A stretch of DNA of 64,000 bases from JAUWGC01 sp963753055. GTDB lineage: Bacteria; Bacteroidota; Bacteroidia; Bacteroidales; B18-G4. Shown piece after piece: positions 27,094 through 35,932 of the stretch (positions are counted from its first letter, which is position 1; every line of letters starts with the position of its first letter). The stretch lies in contig CAVWAP010000009.1 of assembly GCA_963753055.1 (NCBI GenBank), positions 496,001 to 560,000 of the forward strand, given 5' to 3'. Position numbers and translations under genes: made by a program. The notes under the pieces are model-generated. The model was given only the letters and a program-made list of their open reading frames with translations, searched no databases and was not told the DNA's origin.

Positions 27094-27531
27094 GTGCGAT
27101 TTATTATATTCATTTTACTAGTTGCTTTGTCCTATCCTGGATATTCCCAGTTCTGGAAGCGGAAGGTGAACCAGCTGGATGAAAATGGGAAGAAGCATGG
27201 GTATTGGATTGAGTATATGGATTCGGAACATGTGGATATCTCCGGAAAGGGAAGGTTTGAGCACGGCAGGGAAACGGGCAAGTGGATACATTATCATTTC
27301 AATGGCAATCGCCGCCTGAAATATAAATATCTTAAAGATGATATCAAGGTCAAATATTATTACCCCAATGGCAGGCTGGAGCATAAAGGCCGCGCCCGCA
27401 TCGAGTATTCCAAAAAGGATGTGCATTATTACTGGATAGGCGAATGGCGTTTTTATGATGAAAAGCGGAAGTTGCAGAAGATTATGCTTTACCAGGAAGG
27501 AGTGGAAGGGAAAGTAATTTGGGAAAAGTAA
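27094..27531 (+). CDS. Secreted MORN-repeat (YwqK-like) protein
   Basis: 145 aa if begun at GTG 27094, giving a signal peptide (VRFIIFILLVALSYPGYSQ). An in-frame ATG at 27040 would add 18 residues, but it falls inside an inverted repeat (26996-27066), and the added residues are encoded by that repeat. The mature part has MORN-like units: NGKKHGYWIEY, HGRETGKWIHYHFNG, YYPNGRLEHKG and YYWIGEWRFYDE. Such repeats fold as beta-hairpin surfaces; function is unknown. BlaI-type operators lie directly upstream, so it is a likely target of the BlaI/BlaR1 pair. Confidence 0.75.
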   Translation: MRFIIFILLVALSYPGYSQFWKRKVNQLDENGKKHGYWIEYMDSEHVDISGKGRFEHGRETGKWIHYHFNGNRRLKYKYLKDDIKVKYYYPNGRLEHKGRARIEYSKKDVHYYWIGEWRFYDEKRKLQKIMLYQEGVEGKVIWEK

Positions 27532-27572
27532 GATCGCAAAACGCAAAAATCAGGTGTCGGTTTGGCTGGTTT

Positions 27573-27722
27573 GCCAACAGATCCCGACTTGCGTCGGGAT
27601 GACGTGGGATATCGCTGGCTTTGGGCAGAGCGGCGGGGCACTCCAACAAAATCCTATATGGTGTGCCCCGCCGCTCTATATATTTGCACACCCTATGCGT
27701 CATCCCGGCGAATGCCGGGATC
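27573..27722. repeat. 150-bp direct repeat, copy 1, with large hairpin
   Basis: 150 bp that appear identical to 29148-29297. It contains a small hairpin (ATCCCGACTTGCGTCGGGAT) and a large one with perfect 15-bp arms, AGAGCGGCGGGGCAC (27627-27641) and GTGCCCCGCCGCTCT (27663-27677). It leads into the 40-bp tandem repeats. No coding signal. Confidence 0.9.
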
Positions 27723-27960
27723 TTATTTCGCATAACAGGCTGCTCCGGCGAATGCCGGGATCTTATTTCGCATAACAGGCTGCTCCGGCGAATGCCGGGA
27801 TCTTATTTCGCATAACAGGCTGCTCCGGCGAATGCCGGGATCTGATACCACATAACAGGCTGCCCCGGCGAATGCCGGGATCTTATTTCGCATAACAGGC
27901 TGCTCCGGCGAAGGCCGGGATCTGATACCACATAACAGGCCGCCCCGGCGAATGCCGGGG
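27711..27960. repeat. 40-bp tandem repeats (six units) with CCGGC/GCCGG hairpin
   Basis: Six 40-bp units from 27711 plus a partial one. Each starts AATGCCGGGATC and ends CTGCTCCGGCG, forming CCGGCgaatGCCGG hairpins at the joints. Two sub-variants occur, with core TTATTTCG or TGATACCA. Units abut without spacers, so this is not a CRISPR array. After it, 27985-28035 is a CTGGATACTGGATG word repeat, and the rest up to 28124 shows no gene. Confidence 0.9.
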
Positions 27961-28124
27961 TGATTGGTGTTAACAGGGATTCTAGATGCTGGATACTGGA
28001 TACTGGATACTGGATGCTGGATGCTGGATGTTGGATTAATATTTAAGATAATGTGATGGGACAAACAAGATAAAAGGGTATTAAATACCATAGGCACTTA
28101 CAGAACACATTAAAATTAAACCAT

Positions 28125-28637
28125 ATGAGTAAACCTGTTTTACAATCAGATGTTATTTCTTGTATTATATATATCAGGGGCAGAAAGGTTATCCTTGATT
28201 ATCATCTTGCCAGATTATATGAGGTTGAAACCAGGGTCCTAAACCAAGCCGTCAAGAGAAATATTGATCGCTTTCCCTTAGATTTTATGTTTGAATTAAC
28301 GGAAAAAGAAAACAAAATCTTGATGTCACAAAACGTGATATCAAGTTGGGGTGGTAGAAGAAAATTACCCTTGGTTTTCACCGAACAAGGCGTTGCGATG
28401 TTGTCAGGTATCCTTAGAAGTAAAAAAGCTGTCATGGTCAATATAGCAATAATGAGAGCTTTTGTTAAACTGCGGGAATTAATGACTGAGCATGAGGAGA
28501 TAAATGCCAAAATAGAAGAGCTCGAATCCAAATATGATAAGAAGTTCCTGGTTGTTTTTGAAGCGATTAAGCAATTGGTGCAAAAGAAAGACGAGCCCAG
28601 GAAGAGTATCGGTTTCAAGATACATGATAAAGAATAA
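28125..28637 (+). CDS. ORF6N-domain DNA-binding protein
   Basis: 170 aa. The N-terminal ORF6N domain (about residues 8-95) has IIYIRGRKVILDYHLARLYEVETRVLNQAVKRN and FPLDFMFELT, as in phage anti-repressor-like proteins. A coiled-coil segment rich in Glu/Lys (about 110-155) follows. ORF6N proteins are frequent in Bacteroidota mobile and accessory regions; the targets are unknown. It sits between two repeat arrays inside the 27.6-29.5 kb element. Confidence 0.85.
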   Translation: MSKPVLQSDVISCIIYIRGRKVILDYHLARLYEVETRVLNQAVKRNIDRFPLDFMFELTEKENKILMSQNVISSWGGRRKLPLVFTEQGVAMLSGILRSKKAVMVNIAIMRAFVKLRELMTEHEEINAKIEELESKYDKKFLVVFEAIKQLVQKKDEPRKSIGFKIHDKE

Positions 28638-28681
28638 AATACAACCCAATAGCAAAAACGTAATAATCGATTGGCCCACTC

Positions 28682-28803
28682 AGATTCCGGCATGCGCCGG
28701 GTGTCGGGCAGGTACGTATGCCGGCAGATCCCGGCATGCGCCGGGTGTCGGGCAGGTACGTATGCCGGCAGATCCCGGCATGCGCCGGAATGACGTGGGT
28801 ACG
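28682..28803. repeat. 44-bp tandem repeats with CCGGCATGCGCCGG hairpin
   Basis: Two full 44-bp units (28682-28725, 28726-28769) and a partial third, ending in AATGACGTGGGTACG. Each holds CCGGCatgcGCCGG, the same hairpin class as the 40-bp repeats with a different loop. It lies between the ORF6N and GIY-YIG genes. Confidence 0.85.
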
Positions 28804-28864
28804 AACCCACAAATTCTTTATTAACTATCAGAGGCTTCTTTACTTATTCCAATTTCTTAAGATT

Positions 28865-29177
28865 ATGAAACAGAGCTATATTTACATCCTTTCGAATAAA
28901 AACAGAACGGTATTTTATACTGGTGTTACAGCGAATTTATCAAGACGTATTTTACAACATCGCTCAGGCACAGGCTCAGTCTTTTGCAAAAGATATAATG
29001 CCAACGCCCTGGTCTACTATGAAGTGTTTGGTGATATCCGACTCGGCCATTAAGAGGGAAAAACAGATCAAGAACTGGAAAAGGGAATGGAAGATCAATC
29101 TTGTCAAGACCAGAAATCCAGATATGATGGATTTAATGGGAGGACGTGCCAACAGATCCCGACTTGCGTCGGGATGA
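28865..29177 (+). CDS. GIY-YIG endonuclease-like protein, frameshifted
   Basis: Small UPF0213-like GIY-YIG protein. From ATG 28865 it reads MKQSYIYILSNKNRTVFYTG...LSRRILQHRSG...YNANALVYYE, with the GIY-YIG-type YIYIL and FYTG. One extra base near 29041-29045 breaks the frame: the first frame stops at 29053, while the next frame carries the expected AIKREKQIKNWKREWK. The 3' end runs into the 150-bp repeat (29148 on), so the last residues (GGRANRSRLASG) are repeat-encoded. It is either a decayed gene or a sequence error plus repeat insertion. Confidence 0.75.
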
Positions 29178-29297
29178 CGTGGGATATCGCTGGCTTTGGG
29201 CAGAGCGGCGGGGCACTCCAACAAAATCCTATATGGTGTGCCCCGCCGCTCTATATATTTGCACACCCTATGCGTCATCCCGGCGAATGCCGGGATC
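29148..29297. repeat. 150-bp direct repeat, copy 2
   Basis: Appears identical to 27573-27722, same orientation, offset 1575 bp. It contains the same 15-bp-arm hairpin and, like copy 1, leads into the 40-bp tandem repeats. It overlaps the 3' end of the GIY-YIG reading frame. Confidence 0.9.
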
Positions 29298-29456
29298 TGT
29301 TACCACATAACAAGCCTGCCCCGGCGAAGGCCGGGATCTTATTTCGCATAACAGGCTGCTCCGGCGAAGGCCGGGATCTTATTTCGCATAACAGGCTGCT
29401 CCGGCGAATGCCGGGATCTGATATCACATAACAGGCTGCTCCGGCGAAGGCCGGGA
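29286..29456. repeat. 40-bp tandem repeats (four units), copy 2
   Basis: Four units of the 40-bp family (first unit 41 bp) and a partial fifth. The same two core variants appear as in the first array, in a different order, so the arrays have diverged by unit gain and loss. Confidence 0.88.
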
Positions 29457-29486
29457 ACTGGGTCGGTTGGTATGCCGACAGAACCA

Positions 29487-29520
29487 TTGCGCCAGTGTTC
29501 GCCTGCGAACACTGGCGCAA
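29487..29520. terminator. 34-bp perfect palindrome at the end of the repeat element
   Basis: Perfect 16-bp arms TTGCGCCAGTGTTCGC and GCGAACACTGGCGCAA separated by two bases. It could act as a terminator, a cruciform, or the boundary of the repeat element. Only a short T-rich stretch (CTTTATGAACACTTTTTC) follows. 29521-29641 shows no gene. Confidence 0.5.
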
Positions 29521-29641
29521 CTTTATGAACACTTTTTCAACAATTTTAAAATCTTACCATGAGCACATCTTCTTGATAATCATTTTATTATAAATGTGGC
29601 ATGTTTTTAGAACACTATATTCAGAATAAATATGGAATATC

Positions 29642-30400
29642 ATGATTACGCTCAGAACACTTAACAAGTCATACCAAATGGGGAAAAACAACCTGCACGT
29701 GCTCAAAGGCATCGACCTTGAGATCGAACAGGGTGAACTGGTCTCCATTATGGGATCTTCCGGATCTGGAAAATCCACCCTGCTAAATATCATCGGTCTG
29801 CTCGACAACTACGACGATGGTGAATACCTGCTCGACGGCAAAGTAATGAAAGGGCTGAATGAAACAAAAGCAGCCCATCTCAGAAATGAAATGATCGGGT
29901 TCGTCTTCCAATCCTTTAACCTGATCTCCTTTAAGAATGCGATGGAAAACGTGGCCATGCCGCTGTATTACAAAAAGATAAGCCGGCGCAAACGCAATAA
30001 GATCGCCATGGAATACCTCGACATGATGGGCCTGGCAGAATGGGCCAACCATCTGCCAAACGAGCTTTCCGGTGGACAAAAACAACGTATCGCAATAGCC
30101 CGTTCACTGATATCCAAGCCCAAGATCATCCTGGCCGACGAGCCTACCGGTGCACTGGACTCCAAAACATCAAAGGAGATGATGGAGATCCTGAAAGAAA
30201 TCAATCAGACGGGCATCACCGTTCTCATCGTTACCCACGAGCAGGATATATCAAAGATGACCGACCGTGTCATTCGCCTGCATGATGGCAACATCCAGAC
30301 CAATATCCACAATGGAAATGGAAACGGCAATGGAAATGGCAAAGGTAAGGCTGTCATAAACGGCAAAAAGCTGAAACTTCCTGAAGTCATCCATAACTAA
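29642..30400 (+). CDS. MacB-type ABC transporter ATP-binding protein
   Basis: 252-aa ATPase of the MacB/LolD/FtsE group. It has Walker A GSSGSGKST, Q-loop VFQSFNL, signature LSGGQKQRIAIARSL, Walker B IILADEPTGALDS and an H-loop VTHE. It is first in a four-gene operon with two permeases and a membrane-fusion protein. The C-terminus carries an (Asn-Gly)n tract from a hexanucleotide repeat, an unusual slippage-prone tail. The substrate is unknown; relatives export macrolides, peptides or lipids. Confidence 0.93.
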   Translation: MITLRTLNKSYQMGKNNLHVLKGIDLEIEQGELVSIMGSSGSGKSTLLNIIGLLDNYDDGEYLLDGKVMKGLNETKAAHLRNEMIGFVFQSFNLISFKNAMENVAMPLYYKKISRRKRNKIAMEYLDMMGLAEWANHLPNELSGGQKQRIAIARSLISKPKIILADEPTGALDSKTSKEMMEILKEINQTGITVLIVTHEQDISKMTDRVIRLHDGNIQTNIHNGNGNGNGNGKGKAVINGKKLKLPEVIHN

Positions 30401-30413
30401 AAGTCAATAAGCT

Positions 30414-31643
30414 ATGTTCGACCTGGATAAATGGCAGGAAATATTCAGCACCATCAGGAAAAACAGACTCAGGACTTTTCTGACTGGTTTTAGTGTGGCA
30501 TGGGGCATCTTTATGCTCATTGTCCTGCTTGGTTCTGGCTATGGGCTGGAAAACGGTGTCAGGAAAGAGTTTGAAGGTGATGCCATGAACTACCTCTGGG
30601 TGAGCCCGGGAGTTACAAGCACTGCCTATAAAGGAATGAAGCCCGGACGCAGGATACGCCTGACCAACGAGGACAGGGTTAAGCTTCACGACCTGGATTA
30701 TGTTGACAAAAGCTCCGGAAGGCTCACTGTCTGGCGCAACAATACGGTGGCATATAAATCTGAATATGGCGCCTATGATATTGTTGCCATACATCCCGCG
30801 TATGGCGACCTGGAGTCTCTCAGAGTCACCAAGGGGCGTTTTCTCAACGATATGGATCTTGACGAAGTCAGGAAAGTGGTTGTTGTCGGCCGTGTTGTCG
30901 AAGACGCCCTTTTTAAAGGTGAATTCCCTATCGGTACATATATCAAGATCAGCGGCGTACCTTTTAAAGTAGTCGGTACATTCGATGACCCGGGCGGTGA
31001 ACGTGATGAACGCAGGGTCTATGTACCGCTCACAACAGCACAAAGGATCTTCAACGAAGGGAACAGGGTGCAAAACATCTGCCTGATGCTGGATGATGCT
31101 ACTACTGAGGAAAGCAAGATAGTTGAAGAACAGGTCAAGAGCGAACTGGCATCGAAATATAAATTTGACCCTGCTGACCAGCGCGCGGTTTTCATTTTCA
31201 ATACCATTGAGAACTATCAGCAATTCATGAGCCTTTTTGCCGGTATTCGACTGTTCATCTGGATTATAGGAATAGGTACCATCATCGCAGGCATTGTAGG
31301 GGTCAGTAATATTATGATGATCGTCGTTAAGGAAAGGACACAGGAAATCGGGATTCGCAAAGCCATGGGTGCAACACCCTGGTCAGTGGTCAGCCTTATC
31401 CTCCAGGAATCCATCCTGATCACTGCCTTTGCAGGCTATATCGGACTGGTCCTGGGTGTAGGCCTGCTTGAGTTATCTGCAACATTCATGCCTGCTACCG
31501 ATTATTTCGCCAATCCTGAAGTTAATATCCAGGTTGCTGTCAGCGCAACACTGTTACTTGTATTTTCAGGAGCGTTGGCAGGGTTTGTGCCTGCCAGAAG
31601 GGCAGCAAGAATACGGCCGGTAGAAGCACTTAAAGACGAATAA
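30414..31643 (+). CDS. MacB/FtsX-family ABC permease 1
   Basis: 409 aa: an N-terminal helix (about 20-42), a periplasmic MacB-PCD domain (about 45-270), then three C-terminal helices with the FtsX-domain pattern GVSNIMMIVVKERTQEIGIRKAMGATP. It begins 14 bp after the ATPase and shares the N-terminal DxWQEIFS...KNRLRTFLT layout with the next gene, so the two permeases arose by duplication and probably form a heterodimer. Confidence 0.92.
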   Translation: MFDLDKWQEIFSTIRKNRLRTFLTGFSVAWGIFMLIVLLGSGYGLENGVRKEFEGDAMNYLWVSPGVTSTAYKGMKPGRRIRLTNEDRVKLHDLDYVDKSSGRLTVWRNNTVAYKSEYGAYDIVAIHPAYGDLESLRVTKGRFLNDMDLDEVRKVVVVGRVVEDALFKGEFPIGTYIKISGVPFKVVGTFDDPGGERDERRVYVPLTTAQRIFNEGNRVQNICLMLDDATTEESKIVEEQVKSELASKYKFDPADQRAVFIFNTIENYQQFMSLFAGIRLFIWIIGIGTIIAGIVGVSNIMMIVVKERTQEIGIRKAMGATPWSVVSLILQESILITAFAGYIGLVLGVGLLELSATFMPATDYFANPEVNIQVAVSATLLLVFSGALAGFVPARRAARIRPVEALKDE

Positions 31644-31685
31644 AATAACGCTTGGCGCTCAGCGCTCAGCACTTAGCGAATTAAA

Positions 31686-32954
31686 ATGAAAATATTTGAT
31701 TTAGATAGATGGCAGGAGATTTTCAGTGCGCTGAAGAAGAACAAGCTGCGTACGTTCTTTACCGCCTTTGGTGTGTTCTGGGGCATCTTTATGCTGGTTA
31801 TCATGCTTGGCTCCGGCAAAGGCCTTGAAAATGGCACAACCGAAGGGTTTGGCGACATGGCCACCAATAGCATTTTCATGTGGACCCAAAACACCACTAT
31901 CCCATATAAAGGATTTCCTCCCGGCAGGCGCTACAATTTCAACAATGCCGATACAAAATCTCTTCTGGACAATATTCCCGAGATAGAATACCTCGCCCCC
32001 AGGATACAGGGATGGGGCGGAAACACGGCCAACAATGTGATCCGGGGAGAACGAACAGGCAATTTCAGGATACAGGGTGATTATCCTGACTACAACAAGA
32101 TTGACCCCATGCATATATTAAATGGCCGCTTCATCAATGATATAGACATTGAGCAAAAGCGTAAGATCGTCGTCATCGGCCAAAGGGTCAGAGAAGAAAT
32201 GTTCAAGCCCGAGGAAGACCCGATCGGGCAGTACCTGCAGATCCAGGGAGTTTATTTTAAGGTGGCCGGGGTGTTTAAAAGCAAGAAGCCAGGACAGCGT
32301 GCAGACTGGGAGAACCAGGTCATCTATATGCCCTTCACCACACTTCAGAAGACCTATAATTTTGGGGATGTTGTCGGTTGGTACTCAATGACTTCCCAAA
32401 GCGATGTGCCAGCATCTGTGGTAGAAGAAAAAGCAAAAAAACTATTACGGGAAAGACATAGCATTTCACCTGAAGATCAAAGAGCGGTCGGTTCCTTCAA
32501 CGTGGAAGAAGAATTCAATAAGATGGTCCGCCTGTTTTCCGGTATCAATGGATTGATATGGATAGTAGGCATCGGGACACTGCTGGCAGGTATCATCGGC
32601 GTCAGCAATATCATGCTTATCATCGTGAAGGAAAGAACAAAAGAAATTGGCATACAGAGGGCCATAGGTGCCACGCCGGCAAACATCATCAGCCAGATCA
32701 TCATTGAATCTGTATTCCTGACCGCACTGGCAGGTTATATCGGATTGGTGCTCGGTGTTGGCCTGGTGGAGCTGGTGAACTATGCCTTAATAAATTTCGG
32801 GGAGGGGTCCGAGATGTTCTCCAACCCGGAGGTTGATTTCAACCTGGCCATGAGGGCGCTGTTTATCCTGATACTGGCAGGTGTTTTTGCAGGACTGATA
32901 CCAGCAAAAAGAGCGGTTAGCATCAAACCGATTGATGCATTAAGAGATGAATAA
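31686..32954 (+). CDS. MacB/FtsX-family ABC permease 2
   Basis: 422 aa, paralogue of the preceding permease. It has DLDRWQEIFSALKKNKLRTFF at the N-terminus, a MacB-PCD periplasmic domain, and GVSNIMLIIVKERTKEIGIQRAIGATP in the C-terminal helices. The 42-bp gap before it contains a short GCGCTCAGC word repeat (31651-31680). Confidence 0.92.
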   Translation: MKIFDLDRWQEIFSALKKNKLRTFFTAFGVFWGIFMLVIMLGSGKGLENGTTEGFGDMATNSIFMWTQNTTIPYKGFPPGRRYNFNNADTKSLLDNIPEIEYLAPRIQGWGGNTANNVIRGERTGNFRIQGDYPDYNKIDPMHILNGRFINDIDIEQKRKIVVIGQRVREEMFKPEEDPIGQYLQIQGVYFKVAGVFKSKKPGQRADWENQVIYMPFTTLQKTYNFGDVVGWYSMTSQSDVPASVVEEKAKKLLRERHSISPEDQRAVGSFNVEEEFNKMVRLFSGINGLIWIVGIGTLLAGIIGVSNIMLIIVKERTKEIGIQRAIGATPANIISQIIIESVFLTALAGYIGLVLGVGLVELVNYALINFGEGSEMFSNPEVDFNLAMRALFILILAGVFAGLIPAKRAVSIKPIDALRDE

Positions 32955-32976
32955 ATAAATTTAATGAACTATAACA

Positions 32977-34068
32977 ATGAAAACTTTTTTTAAGATACTG
33001 ATAGCAGTTATTGTCGTAGGCATCTTTGTGTATACGATTGTATTCCTCTATGGTAAGTCAAAGGAATCACCGGTCATTTATCAGACCCAGTCGGCAACAG
33101 AAATGCCCATAATCAAGAAAACTGTGGCCACAGGCTCTGTGGTCCCACGCAAGGAGATTGAGATCAAGCCCAAGGTGTCAGGTATCATCACCGAGGTTTA
33201 TACTGAGGCGGGTGACAATATAAAGAAGGGTGACATCATAGCTAAGGTCAAGATCATCCCTAACATGGTCAACCTCAACAATGCACAGTCACGCCTGAAC
33301 AGGGCCAACAACAACCTGACTGATGCCAAGAGGGATTATGACAGGCAGAAAGACCTGTATGACAAAGGGGTTATTCCAAGAGCTGATTTCGAGGATTTTG
33401 AGCTGGCCTATTATAACGCCCAGGAGGAAGTGCAGGCAGCAGAAAACAACCTGCAGCTGATCAAGGAAGGGCAAACCGGCCAGACCGACCAGCCGACCAA
33501 TACGCTGATCCGCTCAACCATTGATGGTATGGTATTGGATGTGCCTGTCAAGGTTGGTAACTCCGTGATCGAAAGCAATACTTTCAACGACGGAACTACC
33601 ATCGCCAATATAGCAGACATGGGGGAGATGATCTTTGAGGGCAAGATCGATGAAACAGAGGTTGGAAAGATCAGGGAAGGCATGCCATTGATCCTTTCAA
33701 TAGGGGCAATTGAGGACATTAAGTTCGATGCTTTCCTGGAGCATATTTCTCCCAAGGGCGTGGAAGAGAATGGTGCTATCCAGTTTGAAATCAAAGCTGC
33801 AGTATCGCTGAAAAGCGACCAGTTTGTCAGGGCCGGATATAGTGCCAACGCTGATATTGTTCTGGCACAAACGGATTCAGTACTGGCAATCCAGGAAAGT
33901 CTTCTTCAGTTTGAAGATGATTCAGCCTTTGTTGAAATAGAAATCGAGCCACAGGTATTCGAAAAGAAATTCATCGAACTGGGCCTTTCAGATGGTATAA
34001 ACGTGGAAGTTAAATCTGGCATTACACTGGAAGATAAGATAAAGATACCTCAGGCAGGCATTCAATAA
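32977..34068 (+). CDS. Periplasmic membrane-fusion (HlyD/MacA-type) adaptor
   Basis: 363 aa. An N-terminal helix anchors it (residues 5-27). A barrel-sandwich hybrid domain follows (VPRKEIEIKPKVSGIITEVYTEAGDNIKKGDIIAKV), a coiled-coil hairpin (about 95-160, RLNRANNNLTDAKRDYDRQKDLYDKG) and beta-barrel domains. It bridges the permeases to an outer-membrane channel; no TolC-like gene lies in the window. Last gene of the operon. Confidence 0.92.
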   Translation: MKTFFKILIAVIVVGIFVYTIVFLYGKSKESPVIYQTQSATEMPIIKKTVATGSVVPRKEIEIKPKVSGIITEVYTEAGDNIKKGDIIAKVKIIPNMVNLNNAQSRLNRANNNLTDAKRDYDRQKDLYDKGVIPRADFEDFELAYYNAQEEVQAAENNLQLIKEGQTGQTDQPTNTLIRSTIDGMVLDVPVKVGNSVIESNTFNDGTTIANIADMGEMIFEGKIDETEVGKIREGMPLILSIGAIEDIKFDAFLEHISPKGVEENGAIQFEIKAAVSLKSDQFVRAGYSANADIVLAQTDSVLAIQESLLQFEDDSAFVEIEIEPQVFEKKFIELGLSDGINVEVKSGITLEDKIKIPQAGIQ

Positions 34069-34207
34069 TCTGAGCTTCACTGAGCAAATTCCATATAATC
34101 TCCGGATGGTGGATTTAATTTGGGTTATTCCAAATTACTTTTCATCATCCGTTCCTTTTAAAATTTGTGTATTTTCGCCCAAAGAAACGTTTAAACCATA
34201 GTCAGTT

Positions 34208-35905
34208 ATGAAAAAGATTATTGTACCCGCCATGTTATTTATTTTACTGGCCGTCATCTACGGCTGTGAACCCCAAAAGAAAAGCGCAGAAGAGTGTGAA
34301 AATGCCCGCCCGGGCGCTATTCCTGAAGGAACTGCTCTTAACCCTGTATCTGCATCAGTCGTTGCAGAAAGACTTGGTATCTACGCCCCATTCAAGCTTG
34401 AAGCTGATATCAGCCATCTCACTGAAAATGAAAAACAGGTCCTGATACGTCTTTTTGATGTCGCCGACATTATGGAAGAGCTGTACTGGAAGCAAACCAT
34501 TGGTGACAAACAGGCATTCCTCAGCAGGATCAGTGATAAGACAACCAAGGCTTTTTCCAGGATCAATTATGGTCCGTGGGACCGCCTCAATGGTAACGAG
34601 TCTTATATTGAAGGTATTGGCGAAAAGCCCAAAGGAGCCAATTTTTACCCGGTCGACATGACCAAAGAAGAATTTGATGCCTTTGAAGATCCAAACAAAG
34701 ACAACCTGTACACCCTGATCCGCAGGGATGAGAACGGTTCCCTCAAATCCGTCTGGTATCACGAAGCCTATGCATCACATGTGAAAAAGGCCGCTTCACT
34801 GATGAAGGAAGCAGCAACCTTTGCTGATGACCCGGGACTGAAAAAGTATCTAGAGATGCGTGCCGACGCCTTGCTTACCGATGATTACCAGCCAAGTGAT
34901 TTTGCCTGGATGGACATGAAAACATCAAATATTGATTTCGTCGTTGGAGCCATTGAGAACTATGAAGATGCTCTTTATGGTTACAAAGCAGCTTTTGAAT
35001 CATTCATCCTAATAAAAGACCTGGAGTGGAGCAAGAAGCTTGAGAAGTTTGGCGCCATGCTCCCGGAGCTGCAGCAACAGCTCCCTGTTGATGAAAAATA
35101 TAAAAAGGATATTCCCGGTGCTGATGCCGACATGAATGCATACGATGTCATCTATTACGCCGGTGACTGCAACGCAGGAAGTAAGACCATTGCCATTAAC
35201 CTCCCCAATGACGAGGAGGTCCATGTTAAGGTTGGATCAAGGAAATTGCAGCTGAAGAACTCTATGCTGGCGAAGTTTGATAAGATCCTGGTACCCATTT
35301 CAGAGATGCTTATCGATCCGGCACAGCGTAAGTATATCACCTTTACTGCCTTTTTTGAAAACACTATGTTCCACGAAGTAGGACATGCCATGGGTATCAA
35401 GAACACCATCGATGGCAAGGGCACCGCCCGCGGGGCACTAAAAGAACAATACTCTTCTATTGAAGAAGGTAAGGCTGATATCATGGGACTCTACCTGGTA
35501 ACCAAGCTTTATGAAATGGGCGAGCTGACAGAGGGCGAGGTCATGGATAACTATATCACTTTCTTTGCCGGTATCTTCCGCTCCAGCCGTTTTGGGGCTG
35601 CAAGCTCACATGGCAAGGCCAATATGATGAGGTTCAATTACTTCGCTGAAAACGGCGTGTTCACCAAGAATGAAGATGGAACTTATACCGTGCATTTCGA
35701 AAAAATGAAAGCTGCAATGGTCAGCCTTATGCAAAAGATCCTTACCATACAAGGTAATGGTGATTATGAAGCAGCCAAGGAGTGGGTGGCTAACAAAGCC
35801 ATGGTCCCGCCGCTGTTGCAGGCCGACCTTGACAGGGTCAACCAGGGAGGTATCCCCGTTGATATCGTCTTTGAACAAGGAATTAAAGTCGTAGGATTAA
35901 AATAA
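34208..35905 (+). CDS. M49-like zinc dipeptidyl-peptidase lipoprotein
   Basis: 565 aa with a lipoprotein signal (Cys at residue 20, VIYGC). The C-terminal half has the zinc motif HEVGH (H389, E390, H393) and a downstream acidic motif (SIEEGKADIMGLY) like the third-ligand motif of dipeptidyl-peptidase III. Classical M49 enzymes have HExxGH, one residue longer; here the motif reads as a plain HExxH, so I call it M49-like. A box TATTTTCG (34172-34179) may be its promoter. The next gene is also a peptidase. Confidence 0.78.
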   Translation: MKKIIVPAMLFILLAVIYGCEPQKKSAEECENARPGAIPEGTALNPVSASVVAERLGIYAPFKLEADISHLTENEKQVLIRLFDVADIMEELYWKQTIGDKQAFLSRISDKTTKAFSRINYGPWDRLNGNESYIEGIGEKPKGANFYPVDMTKEEFDAFEDPNKDNLYTLIRRDENGSLKSVWYHEAYASHVKKAASLMKEAATFADDPGLKKYLEMRADALLTDDYQPSDFAWMDMKTSNIDFVVGAIENYEDALYGYKAAFESFILIKDLEWSKKLEKFGAMLPELQQQLPVDEKYKKDIPGADADMNAYDVIYYAGDCNAGSKTIAINLPNDEEVHVKVGSRKLQLKNSMLAKFDKILVPISEMLIDPAQRKYITFTAFFENTMFHEVGHAMGIKNTIDGKGTARGALKEQYSSIEEGKADIMGLYLVTKLYEMGELTEGEVMDNYITFFAGIFRSSRFGAASSHGKANMMRFNYFAENGVFTKNEDGTYTVHFEKMKAAMVSLMQKILTIQGNGDYEAAKEWVANKAMVPPLLQADLDRVNQGGIPVDIVFEQGIKVVGLK

Positions 35906-35932
35906 TAAATTGCTAATTAAATTAAGATTAAA

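Noticed and set aside
27711..27960. CRISPR array
   Set aside because: The 40-bp units abut with no variable spacers, and no cas genes are near.
27554..28097. Open frames rich in NAGI and GECRDL repeats on both strands
   Set aside because: They are translations of the 40-bp tandem repeats.
30387..31223. 278-codon minus-strand frame opposite ABC permease 1
   Set aside because: Antisense shadow; the plus-strand permease is clearly the real gene.
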